DNA of 64,000 nt from Paenibacillus sp. FSL R5-0766 (GCF_037971845.1 NZ_CP150227.1:1364001-1428000), one strand, 5' to 3'. Counted from the stretch's first letter, positions 45,702-54,850 are shown. The notes: generated from the sequence alone by a model not told the origin. Translations and numbers: made by a program.

Positions 45702-45805
45702 CTATATAGTTGAACGGAAACGTAGAGGATAGAAATAACCTGAAGAAGCGGAGTTGAAAGTTTTCTGAAAGAAAGCTGCATCGGAAGCTTGTTCTATCAT
45801 CAGAG
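45702..45805 (+). repeat. MITE-like element, copy 4 (internally deleted)
   Basis: The left end CTATATAGTTGAAC and the motifs GAAGAAGCGGAG, TTTTCTGAAAGAAAGCTGCATCGGAAGC are followed at once by TTGTTCTATCATCAGAGTG. The part between the two ATCGGAAG sequences of intact copies is missing, as if lost by recombination between them. The right terminal repeat is not kept. Confidence 0.7.
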
Positions 45806-45865
45806 TGAATATGCGTAGCTACTAGACTTTCATTCTATAGCGAATACTGAAGGAGGAAGATAAAT

Positions 45866-46348
45866 ATGGAATTGATGCTGCCCGAATTGGACCGACGCAA
45901 AACGCAAACAGCTGTTGAAGCTGCGCTGGAAAAATACCGAATTTATAAAACCATTGCATTTGAAGAACGAGAGGTTATGGTGACGGCAAGTTATGCCGAG
46001 CGTTTCCACGGTGCAACCAATGTGACGGGGGATTCCACGGCGAGAACGGCGATCTACAATGTGGACGTGCAGCGCGCGCGTCAGGCATATTGCGATACGA
46101 TCGATTTTATTGTGTCCCGGCTGAGTGAGAAGGAGCGTGTACTCGTCTGTGAGCGATATCTGAAGGACGATGATGTGTTTGACTATAAAGTGTATAACCA
46201 TGTGTTTGATCCGCCTGTCAGCAAGGATACGTATACGAAGATTCGTACGCGTGCTTTCTACAAAATGGCGCTGGCTCTGTCAGATCGTGGTCTGATTAAT
46301 ATGGAGCCTTTGTCTGTGTCACGGAAAGAGCGTCAGAAGCTGGGGTGA
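45866..46348 (+). CDS. ArpU-family phage-type transcriptional regulator
   Basis: A 160-residue protein with the C-terminal sigma-factor-4-like region of ArpU/late-gene regulators: DFIVSRLSEKERVLVCERYLKDDDVFDYKVYNHVFDPPVSKDTYTKIRTRAFYKMALAL. In phages and PBSX-like elements such proteins activate packaging, structural or lysis genes (family knowledge). AAGGAGG lies 9 bases before the ATG. No phage gene adjoins it; only the XRE/ImmA pair lies to the left. It may activate the tail cluster 9 kb downstream (inference). Confidence 0.85.
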   Translation: MELMLPELDRRKTQTAVEAALEKYRIYKTIAFEEREVMVTASYAERFHGATNVTGDSTARTAIYNVDVQRARQAYCDTIDFIVSRLSEKERVLVCERYLKDDDVFDYKVYNHVFDPPVSKDTYTKIRTRAFYKMALALSDRGLINMEPLSVSRKERQKLG

Positions 46349-46448
46349 GTGAGGGATAGAAGAAGTTGATCCTTTAATATCCAGAGTGGATTGGTTACAA
46401 TAGTTGAACAAACCACAGTTGGCATTAGCCAAAGGAGAGAAATCTGCC

Positions 46449-48116
46449 ATGTCAGAAGAAGTCGGAATGCAGGAAATGGTCACGCTCAAGACAATCGCAG
46501 AAACGCTCAATACGTCCAATGATCTGAACCTTATGCTGGATACCGTGGTCGGCAAATTGCTGGAGTTGACCGGACTAACGGCAGGCTGGATGTTTCTGAT
46601 TAATGAACGTGGAGACTATACCTGTGTTTCGGATTACAATCTGCCCCCGGCATTAGTACGTAAAGATAAAGAGCCCATGCGAACGGGCACCTGCTGGTGT
46701 GTGAACCGCTTCAAGGACGTTCGTCTGAATCATGCGGTCAACATCATTAACTGTAAACGGTTGGAGGATGCGGTGGAGTTCCAATGGGGAGACACCCATG
46801 ATATTACCCACCATGCGACCGTTCCGCTGCGGTCAGGGGACAAGATGCTCGGCCTGCTCAATGTGGCTGCGCCAGCCAAGGAACATTTCAGCGACAGTGA
46901 ACTGGCACTGTTACAGGGCGTGGCGTACCAGATTGGTAGTGCGATGGATCGGATGAGATTGTATCTTGCGGAGCAGCGAAGAGCTGATCTGTATGCCAAA
47001 CTGGGGGAGTTCAGCACGGCCTTGGGTCTTGCAGTGAACGAATGCAGCAATTCGGATGCTTTTTCTTTAAAAGTTGTACAGCTGCTTGGGCAGCATTATG
47101 ACTGGCCTTTTGCCGCAATCTTTCAGCAGAAAAGCGGAATGTTCGTTTTGCAGGCAGCCTATGCAAATGATACGGTTCGAACGTTATCAAGTACTCCGTT
47201 ATCTTCCGAAGTGACGAGCCACATTAACCATGTAATCAATAGTCATCGTGTAACATCTCTGTCTGGGACACAGGTCGCTGAGATATTTACCTTGTGCAAA
47301 CCTGACCAGGTTATGAATTCCATTGCCTCTGGAATTGCTGCTCCCCTTCCGTACCATACGCCAGGGGAAACGGGAATTCTGGTAATCGGAATAGGAACAT
47401 CAGGTCCTGCGCAGGCAGACCGTGAAGTGCTGGAGGCATTGGCCGAACATATTGCGGCCTCATGGGAGAGTCTGAAGCTGGCGGAGAATCGCCGCGAACT
47501 TGCACGAATGGAAGAGAGAAACCGGTTGGCTCGCGATCTGCATGATTCGGTTAATCAGATTTTATTTTCACTATCGTTAACGGCTAAAGGCGCGGAAAGT
47601 ATGTTATCCAGCTCGGAACAGTTGCACCCGGCAGCGGAAGCGATGAAGGATATTCGGGCTTTGTCTCAGGAGGCTCTCAAGGAAATGCGCGCATTGATTA
47701 TGCAGCTCCGTCCCGCGGGACTGGAAGCAGGGCTGCTCCATGCGCTACAGGAATATGGCACCAGCCAGGGGCTTCAAGTGGTGATGAATCGGACGGGAAT
47801 GCGGTCTTTACCACGTAATATAGAAGAAGCATTGTGGCGAATCGGACAGGAAGCGCTGAATAATGTACGGAAACACGCGGATGTTCCTTCTGCTGAGGTC
47901 ACCCTCAAGTTAAGTGATCATGAAGTGATGTTCACCGTCACAGATCAGGGAAAAGGTGGTGCGAAGAGTCCAAAAGCGTCGTCTGGAAGCTCCCTTGGCC
48001 TGTCCATTATGAAGGAACGGGCTCAATCGCTCGGTGGCAGCTTAGAAATAGTGAGCTCTTCCCGCAAGGGAACAACAGTAACGGCAGTCATTCCACTTCC
48101 GTTCGAATCTGTATAA
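46449..48116 (+). CDS. GAF-domain sensor histidine kinase (HisKA_3, NarX/LiaS-like)
   Basis: A 555-residue soluble kinase. Two GAF domains are seen at about residues 10-170 (SNDLNLMLDTVVGKLLELTGLTAGWMFLI; a Cys-containing TGTCWCVNRF) and 185-340. The phosphoacceptor helix is RNRLARDLHDSVNQILFSLSLTAK with His365, followed by an ATPase domain (EALNNVRKHADVPSAEVTL, SLGLSIMKERAQSLGG). No membrane segment is present, so it senses a cytoplasmic signal. AAAGGAGAG precedes ATG 46449. The response regulator follows 18 bases later. The Cys-rich GAF could bind an iron-sulfur cluster or haem, but this is only a guess. Confidence 0.93.
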   Translation: MSEEVGMQEMVTLKTIAETLNTSNDLNLMLDTVVGKLLELTGLTAGWMFLINERGDYTCVSDYNLPPALVRKDKEPMRTGTCWCVNRFKDVRLNHAVNIINCKRLEDAVEFQWGDTHDITHHATVPLRSGDKMLGLLNVAAPAKEHFSDSELALLQGVAYQIGSAMDRMRLYLAEQRRADLYAKLGEFSTALGLAVNECSNSDAFSLKVVQLLGQHYDWPFAAIFQQKSGMFVLQAAYANDTVRTLSSTPLSSEVTSHINHVINSHRVTSLSGTQVAEIFTLCKPDQVMNSIASGIAAPLPYHTPGETGILVIGIGTSGPAQADREVLEALAEHIAASWESLKLAENRRELARMEERNRLARDLHDSVNQILFSLSLTAKGAESMLSSSEQLHPAAEAMKDIRALSQEALKEMRALIMQLRPAGLEAGLLHALQEYGTSQGLQVVMNRTGMRSLPRNIEEALWRIGQEALNNVRKHADVPSAEVTLKLSDHEVMFTVTDQGKGGAKSPKASSGSSLGLSIMKERAQSLGGSLEIVSSSRKGTTVTAVIPLPFESV

Positions 48117-48134
48117 AGTCAGGGGGAAGAAGAG

Positions 48135-48869
48135 ATGCCGATTACGATTTTGCTCGCAGATGATCATGCGATGGTGAGACGGGGGTTGCACGTTTTTTTG
48201 ACCACACAGCAAGACATGGAGGTTGTTGGTGAAGCATCGAACGGGCAGGAAGCACTGGCGCAGGCGGAAGCGTTAAAACCTGACGTGGTATTAATGGATC
48301 TGCATATGCCGGTCATGGACGGAATTGAAACAGCAAGACGATTGCGAGCATTAATGCCAGAAACGCGAATTATTGTACTCACCTCGTTTTCGGATCAGGA
48401 TCATGTCGTTCCTGCTGTACGTGCAGGGGTGAAGGGGTATCTACTCAAGGATATTGAACCGGAGGATCTGGCTGTGGCCATTCGCAATGTGCATGCAGGT
48501 CAGGTAGAATTGCATCCCGCCGCAGCAGGTCAATTGATGCATGTGATGGCTTCATCCGATTGGTCTATAAATGAACAGCAACCACAGCATATACCGACAG
48601 ATCGGTCAGTAGATAGTCAACTCCAAGAGCTGAAGCAGGTTGGAAAATCAAATGAAACATCCCTTGGTGGTCCGGATATGCTCACTCGCCGTGAACAAGA
48701 GGTATTGGGGCTGATTGCTCAAGGACTGAGCAACAAGGAAATTGCGGTTCAATTGGTCATCACCGAAAAAACGGTCAAAACCCATGTCAGTCATCTGCTC
48801 GACAAACTGGGGCTGGCGGATCGGACACAAGCGGCTCTTCATGCCGTAAGAAATGGCTGGGTCGTCTGA
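48135..48869 (+). CDS. NarL/LuxR-family response regulator
   Basis: A 244-residue DNA-binding regulator. The receiver domain (residues 1-125) has the acidic pair in LLADDHAMVRRGL and Asp55 in VVLMDLHMPVMDGIE as phosphorylation site. The C-terminal 65 residues are a LuxR helix-turn-helix (LTRREQEVLGLIAQGLSNKEIAVQLVITEKTVKTHVSHLLDKLGL). A linker of about 45 polar residues is longer than usual. It is the partner of the kinase just upstream; both end before a terminator at 48904. Confidence 0.95.
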   Translation: MPITILLADDHAMVRRGLHVFLTTQQDMEVVGEASNGQEALAQAEALKPDVVLMDLHMPVMDGIETARRLRALMPETRIIVLTSFSDQDHVVPAVRAGVKGYLLKDIEPEDLAVAIRNVHAGQVELHPAAAGQLMHVMASSDWSINEQQPQHIPTDRSVDSQLQELKQVGKSNETSLGGPDMLTRREQEVLGLIAQGLSNKEIAVQLVITEKTVKTHVSHLLDKLGLADRTQAALHAVRNGWVV

Positions 48870-48903
48870 CCAATTCCGACATATGTTCATACTTAAGTCG
48901 TAT

Positions 48904-48930
48904 AAACTCAACCTAAAGGTTGAGTTTTTT
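48904..48930 (+). terminator. Intrinsic terminator of the two-component operon
   Basis: AAACTCAACCT and AGGTTGAGTTT form an 11-bp stem with a 2-base loop, followed by TTT. Confidence 0.85.
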
Positions 48931-49056
48931 GGTATTTCAAGTTAAGTCTATCTGCTGACGATTTGGATGCAAAAGAAAGGTAAGATAAGAGTAGAAATAA
49001 CAGATCGGTTGAAACATGAGAGTTTAAATTATTAAAAAACCAAGGAGAGTGACTTT

Positions 49057-49632
49057 ATGAATATCGTTATTTTGGCAGGCAGTAATCGGAACAATGCAAC
49101 CAGTACACGTCTGGGAGAGTATGCTGTGGAGATTATTCGAGGTCAGGGACATCAGGCCAGCCTGTTTGATCTGTATCAGACACCACTTCCATTCTATGCA
49201 CCAGATGAAAAACAAGCGGATCATGAACATCTGGCAGATCTGAATACACGTATGCTCGCGGCTGATGCGATCATCCTGTCTACACCAGAGTATCATGGCA
49301 GTATAAGTGGTGTGCTCAAAAATGCACTGGATCACCTGAGTCAGGCTCATTTCAGCGGCAAGCCCGTCCTGTCCATCAGCTCCTCTGGCGGGACGGTGGG
49401 GGTAAGCTCGCTTTTACAACTGCAAGCGATTGTTCGCAATCTGCATGGCATCAATGCCCAAGAGTGGATATCCATTGGGGGTGCGCAGCGCAGACGATTC
49501 GAAGCGACATTTGACGGATACGAGGAGTACGAAGGCAGTCAGGATATAGAGGACCGGGTGCAGCGGGTTATTGGATCGTTTTTAAATCTGGCCCAGACGT
49601 TAACGAATGCGCGGAATTCTACCATGAGTTGA
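49057..49632 (+). CDS. NAD(P)H-dependent FMN reductase
   Basis: A 191-residue flavodoxin-fold enzyme. The flavin phosphate loop is AGSNRNNATSTRLGEY, and STPEYHGSISGVLKNALDHLS is the second FMN-binding motif of the SsuE/YieF type. SISSSGGTVGVSSLLQLQAIVRNL completes the fold. It reduces flavins or quinones with NAD(P)H. AAGGAGAG precedes the ATG. It heads a small unit with two VOC-family genes, which may share a detoxification role (inference). Confidence 0.9.
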   Translation: MNIVILAGSNRNNATSTRLGEYAVEIIRGQGHQASLFDLYQTPLPFYAPDEKQADHEHLADLNTRMLAADAIILSTPEYHGSISGVLKNALDHLSQAHFSGKPVLSISSSGGTVGVSSLLQLQAIVRNLHGINAQEWISIGGAQRRRFEATFDGYEEYEGSQDIEDRVQRVIGSFLNLAQTLTNARNSTMS

Positions 49633-49679
49633 GAACCCAGGAAGATGAAAAATCGGAAAAGGAAAAGAGGTTGAGCATT

Positions 49680-50138
49680 ATGATTACAGGCATATTTGAA
49701 ACACATTTAAACGTGACGGATCTGGAGAGATCCCATCATTTCTATGAAACGGTCCTGGGTTTACCTCATGCCTACGGGCAGAAAGAACGTGGGAACTCCT
49801 TCTACTGGATTGGTGGAAAAGGCAATGCCATGCTGGGATTGTGGCAAAAGGAACCTTCCGAGGTGAAACGTCAGCACTTTGCTTTTCATGTATCTCTGGA
49901 GGATATGAAACATGCGGTGGCTCACTTGGAGAACAAAGGGATCAAGACACAGAACTTCCTGAATGATGATATCGGTGAACTGTACGTCTTCGGCTGGATG
50001 CCTGCGGTATCTGTATATTTTAACGATCCGGATGGTCATATGCTTGAATTCATCGCCATGCTCCCGGATGAAGCGAAGCCTGAACTTGGCATGGTGCCGT
50101 GGAGTCAGTGGGAGGAGATGCAGGAGAAGACCGTATGA
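49680..50138 (+). CDS. VOC (glyoxalase/bleomycin resistance) family protein
   Basis: A protein of 152 residues with two paired beta-alpha-beta-beta-beta units. FETHLNVTDLERSHHFYETVLGLPHAYG opens the fold, and AVSVYFNDPDGHMLEFIAML closes it with the metal-binding Glu. Members bind metals and handle lactoylglutathione, fosfomycin or other small electrophiles; the substrate is unknown here. ATG 49680 follows AGAGG; the frame extends upstream to 49629 without a ribosome binding site. It overlaps the next gene by 4 bases. Confidence 0.88.
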   Translation: MITGIFETHLNVTDLERSHHFYETVLGLPHAYGQKERGNSFYWIGGKGNAMLGLWQKEPSEVKRQHFAFHVSLEDMKHAVAHLENKGIKTQNFLNDDIGELYVFGWMPAVSVYFNDPDGHMLEFIAMLPDEAKPELGMVPWSQWEEMQEKTV

Positions 50139-50770
50139 TGATTGAAGAATTACAGTTATATACAACACGGCTGGAGGACCTCAAGCATTTTTATCGTGAT
50201 ACGTTGGGAATGGAGGTGTCCAATGCGACAGATCAGACCTTCAACCTGCAGGTTGGAAGGACAAAGATGATTTTCAAACAGGGTGAAACAGATCATGAGT
50301 CTTTTTATCATGTGGCCTGGTTGATTCCAACGAATCGGTTCAAGGAAGCGAAGCAGTGGGCTGCATCACGTGTTGTTTTAAGCAGGGAAGGACATCGGGA
50401 TGAGACGTACTCTGCTAATTGGGACTCTCATTCTCTCTATTTCGAAGATCCGGCAGGCAATATTATCGAGCTGATTGCTCATCATCGTATGCAGAACGAG
50501 AGTGACCATGACTTCTCGACTCAAGATATATTACAGGTGTGTGAGGTTGGACTGGTGGCGGATGATGTTCTGTCTACGGTGAATGAGCTTCAGCGGATTG
50601 GACTCACGCGCTGGGGTGAGGTTAGTGATACCTTTGCTCCTGTAGGAGATGTACATGGTTTATTTATTGTGGTGAAGAAGGATCGGACGTGGTTTTTCTC
50701 CAAGCAAAAAGCAGAGATCTATCCGCTGGAAGTATCCATCCGTGGCGTGGGCAAGCTTCGAATTGGCTAA
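50135..50770 (+). CDS. VOC-family protein, two-unit
   Basis: A protein of about 212 residues. ELQLYTTRLEDLKHFYRDTLGMEV starts the first unit, and DSHSLYFEDPAGNIIELIAHH carries its metal-binding Glu. The second unit (VCEVGLVADDVLSTVNELQRIG to GDVHGLFIVVK) is less complete. ATG 50135 overlaps the previous stop (ATGA), so translation is coupled. It may work with the FMN reductase and the other VOC protein. Substrate unknown. Confidence 0.85.
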   Translation: MMIEELQLYTTRLEDLKHFYRDTLGMEVSNATDQTFNLQVGRTKMIFKQGETDHESFYHVAWLIPTNRFKEAKQWAASRVVLSREGHRDETYSANWDSHSLYFEDPAGNIIELIAHHRMQNESDHDFSTQDILQVCEVGLVADDVLSTVNELQRIGLTRWGEVSDTFAPVGDVHGLFIVVKKDRTWFFSKQKAEIYPLEVSIRGVGKLRIG

Positions 50771-50853
50771 ACTTTGCATTCCGGGGCAAAACGGGCATAT
50801 GTGGAGCATTTCCATCATGTTATAGAAGTAAACGCTTTATTTATTAATTAGGA

Positions 50854-51079
50854 TATATAAGTTGAACTAAATTTACACGATAACGGAGAGGACAGAAAAA
50901 AACGAAAAAGCGAAGCTAAAAGCTTTCTGAAAGAAAGCTACTTCGTAAGCATAATCACACATTTATCACCGGATTTTTTCTTAGGAAAGGGAATCAAAAA
51001 AAATCTGGGGATAACAGTGATTGGAAGGTTGTTCTGTCATCGTAGTGTCAGTGTAAATAATCTTAGTTCAACTTATATA
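50854..51079 (+). repeat. MITE-like element, copy 5 (long form, 226 bp)
   Basis: Perfect 17-bp terminal inverted repeats TATATAAGTTGAACTAA (50854-50870) and TTAGTTCAACTTATATA (51063-51079). It has the long-form module AAAGCTTTCTGAAAGAAAGC and the common core. No coding capacity. Confidence 0.9.
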
Positions 51080-51110
51080 GTTTCTCTGATGGACTTACAT
51101 ATGATGAAGG

Positions 51111-52073
51111 GTGGTGGCAGGCTTGGATCGACGTTTGTTGGAAGAGGGACTAGCGATTATCGTTTCCAGTCGGGAACGTACAGGAGATCTGTGGCACGCC
51201 CATTATGGGGCGGGTGCGATTGCGGCATATTTTTGGTTACGGGAAAATCGTCTCACTGCCCTTGCCGCCGGCAGTGTTACGGCCGAAGCAAAAGCCATGC
51301 TTCGCCAGCATGGAATCAGCCGTGGTCAGACCTCTCCGATTGGTGAGATGATGCCCAGGGAAGATGCCGAAGCGCGTATTACGGACGCATTGGATCGAAC
51401 GATTGGAGAACTGCACTGGGTTGGACACCAGGCCATCTACGGGGCAATCAGTCTGAAAGCCATTCGCGAACTGGATGGATGGGGCACTGCGGAGGATATT
51501 AGTCGGCTGGTTGAACTGATCGATTCATTCGATCGAACCATCCCGGGAAGATCCTGGATGAACACAACGATGAAAGAAATTCGCAGTCTCAAGCCGGAAA
51601 AAAGCGATGGTTTCCCCGAGATCGAAGATCCAGTTCAGTTGTCACGCCTGATTCTGGATGAGCTTGGGGCGTTTCAGACTATCTATCACGCGGAAGCGCA
51701 TCATGATCTAATCGGTCATATGCTCACCTATGGACATGCGCTTAACATATTATATGAATTGGGTTATCCGGCATTATTCCACAAAGGCATTCCGCCTTTC
51801 CTTACCATGGTGAAGGCACTACGCTTAAGCCGAGATGTGGATATTGAACAGGAGATGCCAACATTGCAATCACCCGTAGACCTGCTGCCACTGGAACGAG
51901 CGGAACGATCAGTGGCGCTCCCTCATGAACTGGAATATTGGCTCACCGACAGACGTTCCCGTGACTGGAACGGAGGTCATGTATTCAAATTCCCGTTCAG
52001 TTTCTATCATCATGCGAAGAACGGGGAACCTATACCGGAAACGTGGGAGAACTTTCGTTATATCATCGCGTGA
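51111..52073 (+). CDS. Conserved-looking hypothetical protein, His-rich, about 320 residues
   Basis: A soluble helical protein with no signal peptide or membrane segment. It has many His residues in helix-like settings: GDLWHAHYGAGAIAAYFWL, GELHWVGHQAIYGAIS, and FQTIYHAEAHHDLIGHMLTYGHALNI. These could bind a metal or a cofactor, but I recognise no family. The start is uncertain: GTG 51111, GTG 51114 or TTG 51123; the last is 8 bases after AGGGTGG and the most plausible. It directly follows a MITE-like element, which must supply part of its leader, and ends before a perfect palindrome. Confidence 0.7.
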   Translation: MVAGLDRRLLEEGLAIIVSSRERTGDLWHAHYGAGAIAAYFWLRENRLTALAAGSVTAEAKAMLRQHGISRGQTSPIGEMMPREDAEARITDALDRTIGELHWVGHQAIYGAISLKAIRELDGWGTAEDISRLVELIDSFDRTIPGRSWMNTTMKEIRSLKPEKSDGFPEIEDPVQLSRLILDELGAFQTIYHAEAHHDLIGHMLTYGHALNILYELGYPALFHKGIPPFLTMVKALRLSRDVDIEQEMPTLQSPVDLLPLERAERSVALPHELEYWLTDRRSRDWNGGHVFKFPFSFYHHAKNGEPIPETWENFRYIIA

Positions 52074-52092
52074 GATTAAACATACATTTCAG

Positions 52093-52122
52093 AAGGGGTG
52101 TCCGTCATGACGGACACCCCTT
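52093..52122. terminator. Perfect 30-base palindrome, bidirectional terminator
   Basis: AAGGGGTGTCCGTCA is followed at once by its exact reverse complement. It lies between the His-rich gene (+) and the membrane-protein gene (-). Its outer AAGGGG/CCCCTT and GTCATGAC-like centre resemble the hairpin at 8871. Confidence 0.8.
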
Positions 52123-52168
52123 GTAGGCATTATTCTGGTCTACCGAATTATGGGCATCCTGAACCTTT

Positions 52169-52657
52169 CTAACGAGGCCAAATTTCAAGGATAAACAGGA
52201 TCAAAATGACTCTGGACACAAGCATGTATGGTGATTTTCGTACGGGCTGACGCGCTGCCCATATTCCCCAGGAACTCATAAGTGCAATACTCCCCCAGAA
52301 CATCCATAAGGAGATGCCTTCTGGCGTAAATAGAAAGGACAGCTTGGGCAGTCCCCTGTTGCCAGCCCCAAGAAGAACAGTGGTCATATAGACGAGCACA
52401 ATGAAAAACAACTCGAAGAGCAGGGTTTGTAGCCAGAAATAATAGATGTTGAACACTCGTAGCATGATGACTGTGATCAGGATGAACAGGATACCAACGG
52501 ATAAGAATGTTGCCGCGGTCCATCCAATGAGAGATGTTGTTATAACATCTGTTTCCTGATATAAGATGTACATTGCCAACGCATACATAGCGGGACCCGC
52601 CATATAACTGGTGACAGCAATCCAAAGATAAAAGAAATACCTCTTTTTCATGGTCAT
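52169..52657 (-). CDS. Small multi-pass membrane protein
   Basis: About 162 residues with five hydrophobic segments (YFFYLWIAVTSYMAGPAMYALAMYI, TSLIGWTAATFLSVGILFILITVIML, YYFWLQTLLFELFFIVLVYMTTVLL, ISLWMFWGSIALMSSWGIWA, MLVSRVILILFILEI). No charged catalytic motif is seen and no family is recognised. The start is one of three nearby ATGs; the one at 52657 is best spaced from AAAGGA. It forms a single-gene unit. Confidence 0.7.
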   Translation of the reverse strand: MTMKKRYFFYLWIAVTSYMAGPAMYALAMYILYQETDVITTSLIGWTAATFLSVGILFILITVIMLRVFNIYYFWLQTLLFELFFIVLVYMTTVLLGAGNRGLPKLSFLFTPEGISLWMFWGSIALMSSWGIWAARQPVRKSPYMLVSRVILILFILEIWPR

Positions 52658-52789
52658 ATCCATCCTTTATTGTTCGTAGGATTTGAAAGCTACTTATGTC
52701 ATATAAACATCATCAGGATGAGTTTGGTTGGACTATCGATAGGAGTTTCTCGCGAGAAATCGACATTTAACCGCCATAGAGACGACTAC

Positions 52790-52945
52790 ATTCAGGCGTA
52801 ATTCATCCCGTTTACCATCAGCGTGAGTGTGAAAAGGCGGTAAAATGGTATTATCGGATCAGCAGCAAGGAAGACACACCGACAGCTCATACGCTAACGT
52901 ACAGCCGGCTAGGGGGCCGGTTTTTTAATTCGGTGATTGCATCCT
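52790..52945 (+). pseudogene. Decayed copy of the 38-codon terminator-containing leader gene
   Basis: From 52846 the sequence reads YYRISSK, then with a frame change GRHTDSSYANVQ, closely matching YYRINNKGRTESTYANVQ at 55411. The start codon is lost (TGG in place of TTG). The hairpin CCGGC...GCCGG followed by TTTTTT (52913-52926) is kept. Similarity begins upstream of the ORF, near 52790. It precedes DUF4127 by about 50 bases. Confidence 0.65.
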
Positions 52946-52995
52946 TGCCCTGATCGGGTATTAAAGACTAAACAGATAACAGGAGGCTACGTGAT

Positions 52996-54846
52996 ATGAA
53001 AACAGTATTGTATGTTCCACTGGATGATCGTCCAGCGAATCTGGATGATGTGATTGTGCAAGGGAAAGCAGCCGGTATCCATATCGTTACACCGAACCTG
53101 AGTGATATTAAGAATCGTCTGGACTCGGAGAAAACCGTAGATGGCACAACGTTGCTCGGCACCTCCACGCCGGTTTATGGCAAACCTTCCAAGATTCACG
53201 ACTTTATTCTGAAACATGCTGCCAAGGTCGACGGATTCATTATCTCATCCGATATGCTCGCCTATGGCGGTCTGATTGGCAGTCGTCAGCTCCGCGAAGA
53301 TGGAGGAGGCACCTATCCAGAATACGATGATGAGACGACGAGGTTGCTGGATGTGATTCGCGTGATCAAGCAGAAATATCCACGCAAACCCGTATTTGTA
53401 ATGGATACCATCATGCGTTTGGCTACGACCTCGTTTGCAGATGGCTTGGCGCTTGATGCATATAATGAGTCCCGTGCGTTGATGCAGCAGCCACGTCAGA
53501 CATACACTGAGTTTGAGGATATTATCGAAGGTTATAACCTGTCCCCGGATGGAGTGGAATATGGGACAACGACCTATTTTGATAAAGAACAGTATTACAA
53601 TACAAGACAACATAAGTTCAAAACAAATCTGTACATTTTGGATCAGCTGGCTCGCACAGGTTATATCGATTTCCTCGCGGTTGGAGTCGACGATGCCAAC
53701 ACGCAGGGTGTACAGATCAATGAAATCAAATATGTAGAAGCGCGGATCAATGAATGGCTGGGTGGAACCAATGGACAAAATCCGGATCGTGCTATCGTCT
53801 TACCTGATGCGGATGGTCTGGGGCACGCTTTGGTTGCTCGCATGGCGAACCAGTTGTTCCGAGGCGGGGCGAGGACACGTTATGGAGTGAAATATTTTGG
53901 TCCTCACGGCAATACCATCATTAACACGTATGAATACATGGATGTACACGAGAATGTGGTTCGTCATGTGGATATTGTAGGTGGTGTGCTTGTAGCGGAT
54001 TCGGCATATCCTGAACCGGAGGTGGTGACGGATGCGGGTGCTGGCTTGGAAAATGAACAGCTAGTGGCTGTAGCAGCCGATCAAGTTGTCCCGTTTGACA
54101 TGACCTCCGAACTGGATCGTATGACGAAGGGTCACCCAGGTAATTCCGGGGAGAACACGGGCATCGACATTGAGATTATCGCCATTACGGCTCTGGATCA
54201 GGTGCAGGCTGCGTTGGAGCAATTGACGCTGAATAGTGAGCAAGGTCTGCCTTCGGTATTGATTGATTTTGTGGGTAAAGGACCAGCGAATGTTGATGTT
54301 GCTGAAGCGATGCTCAACAGTCCATATACCGGACGGGTTCTGGGTTATAGTGCATGGAATACGCCAGGTAACAAGATCGGTATTGCCGTAGGCATGGGGC
54401 AGTCGAGGTACGCGTTGATCACAACAGAGAAGCATGAGCATAAGTTGCGCGATGCGATGAACGCGCATGGCTCGTTGTTGTTTAAGCGTTTCCTGAAGGA
54501 TTACTACTACAAAGCGGTAGCGATTGCAGAGATTCGCACGTATTCCCGAGCTCATGCGCTGTATACCAACGTGGCTACCCTTTCGGATCAAAATATGTTG
54601 CTGTTCAACTCAGAGGAAGACTATGCCCATTTGCAAACATTGCTTCGTGACTTGATGCAAACTTACACAACGGCACTCGGGAATAAGACAGCCTTCCAGA
54701 CAGGTAATGTGGCGATCAAGCAGATCTGTGATGACGAATTGTCCTATGCGACGTATAGCAGTGCGCTGCTGGATTATGCGAATCCTGATTTCATCTGGGG
54801 CCGTGCATTTGAGATCACATTGAATCCGAAGGTTATGCTGAACTAA
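52996..54846 (+). CDS. DUF4127 family protein
   Basis: A 616-residue cytoplasmic protein of the DUF4127 family, recognised by VLYVPLDDRPANLDDVI at the N-terminus and VDGFIISSDMLAYGGLIGSRQ, followed by VFVMDTIMRLATTSFADGLALDAYNESRALM. The DDRP motif and the conserved Asp/Asn/Gly-rich blocks (VGVDDANTQGVQINEIKY, VLPDADGLGHALVARM) suggest an enzyme, but no activity is known to me. AGGAGG lies 11 bases before the ATG. The hairpin of a decayed leader lies about 70 bases upstream. It converges on the DUF3139 gene with no terminator between them. Confidence 0.88.
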   Translation: MKTVLYVPLDDRPANLDDVIVQGKAAGIHIVTPNLSDIKNRLDSEKTVDGTTLLGTSTPVYGKPSKIHDFILKHAAKVDGFIISSDMLAYGGLIGSRQLREDGGGTYPEYDDETTRLLDVIRVIKQKYPRKPVFVMDTIMRLATTSFADGLALDAYNESRALMQQPRQTYTEFEDIIEGYNLSPDGVEYGTTTYFDKEQYYNTRQHKFKTNLYILDQLARTGYIDFLAVGVDDANTQGVQINEIKYVEARINEWLGGTNGQNPDRAIVLPDADGLGHALVARMANQLFRGGARTRYGVKYFGPHGNTIINTYEYMDVHENVVRHVDIVGGVLVADSAYPEPEVVTDAGAGLENEQLVAVAADQVVPFDMTSELDRMTKGHPGNSGENTGIDIEIIAITALDQVQAALEQLTLNSEQGLPSVLIDFVGKGPANVDVAEAMLNSPYTGRVLGYSAWNTPGNKIGIAVGMGQSRYALITTEKHEHKLRDAMNAHGSLLFKRFLKDYYYKAVAIAEIRTYSRAHALYTNVATLSDQNMLLFNSEEDYAHLQTLLRDLMQTYTTALGNKTAFQTGNVAIKQICDDELSYATYSSALLDYANPDFIWGRAFEITLNPKVMLN

Positions 54847-54850
54847 TCTG

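Noticed and set aside
50828..50842. cre-like sequence AGTAAACGCTTTAT after the VOC genes
   Set aside because: It lacks the TG/CA ends, and no promoter or sugar gene is close by.
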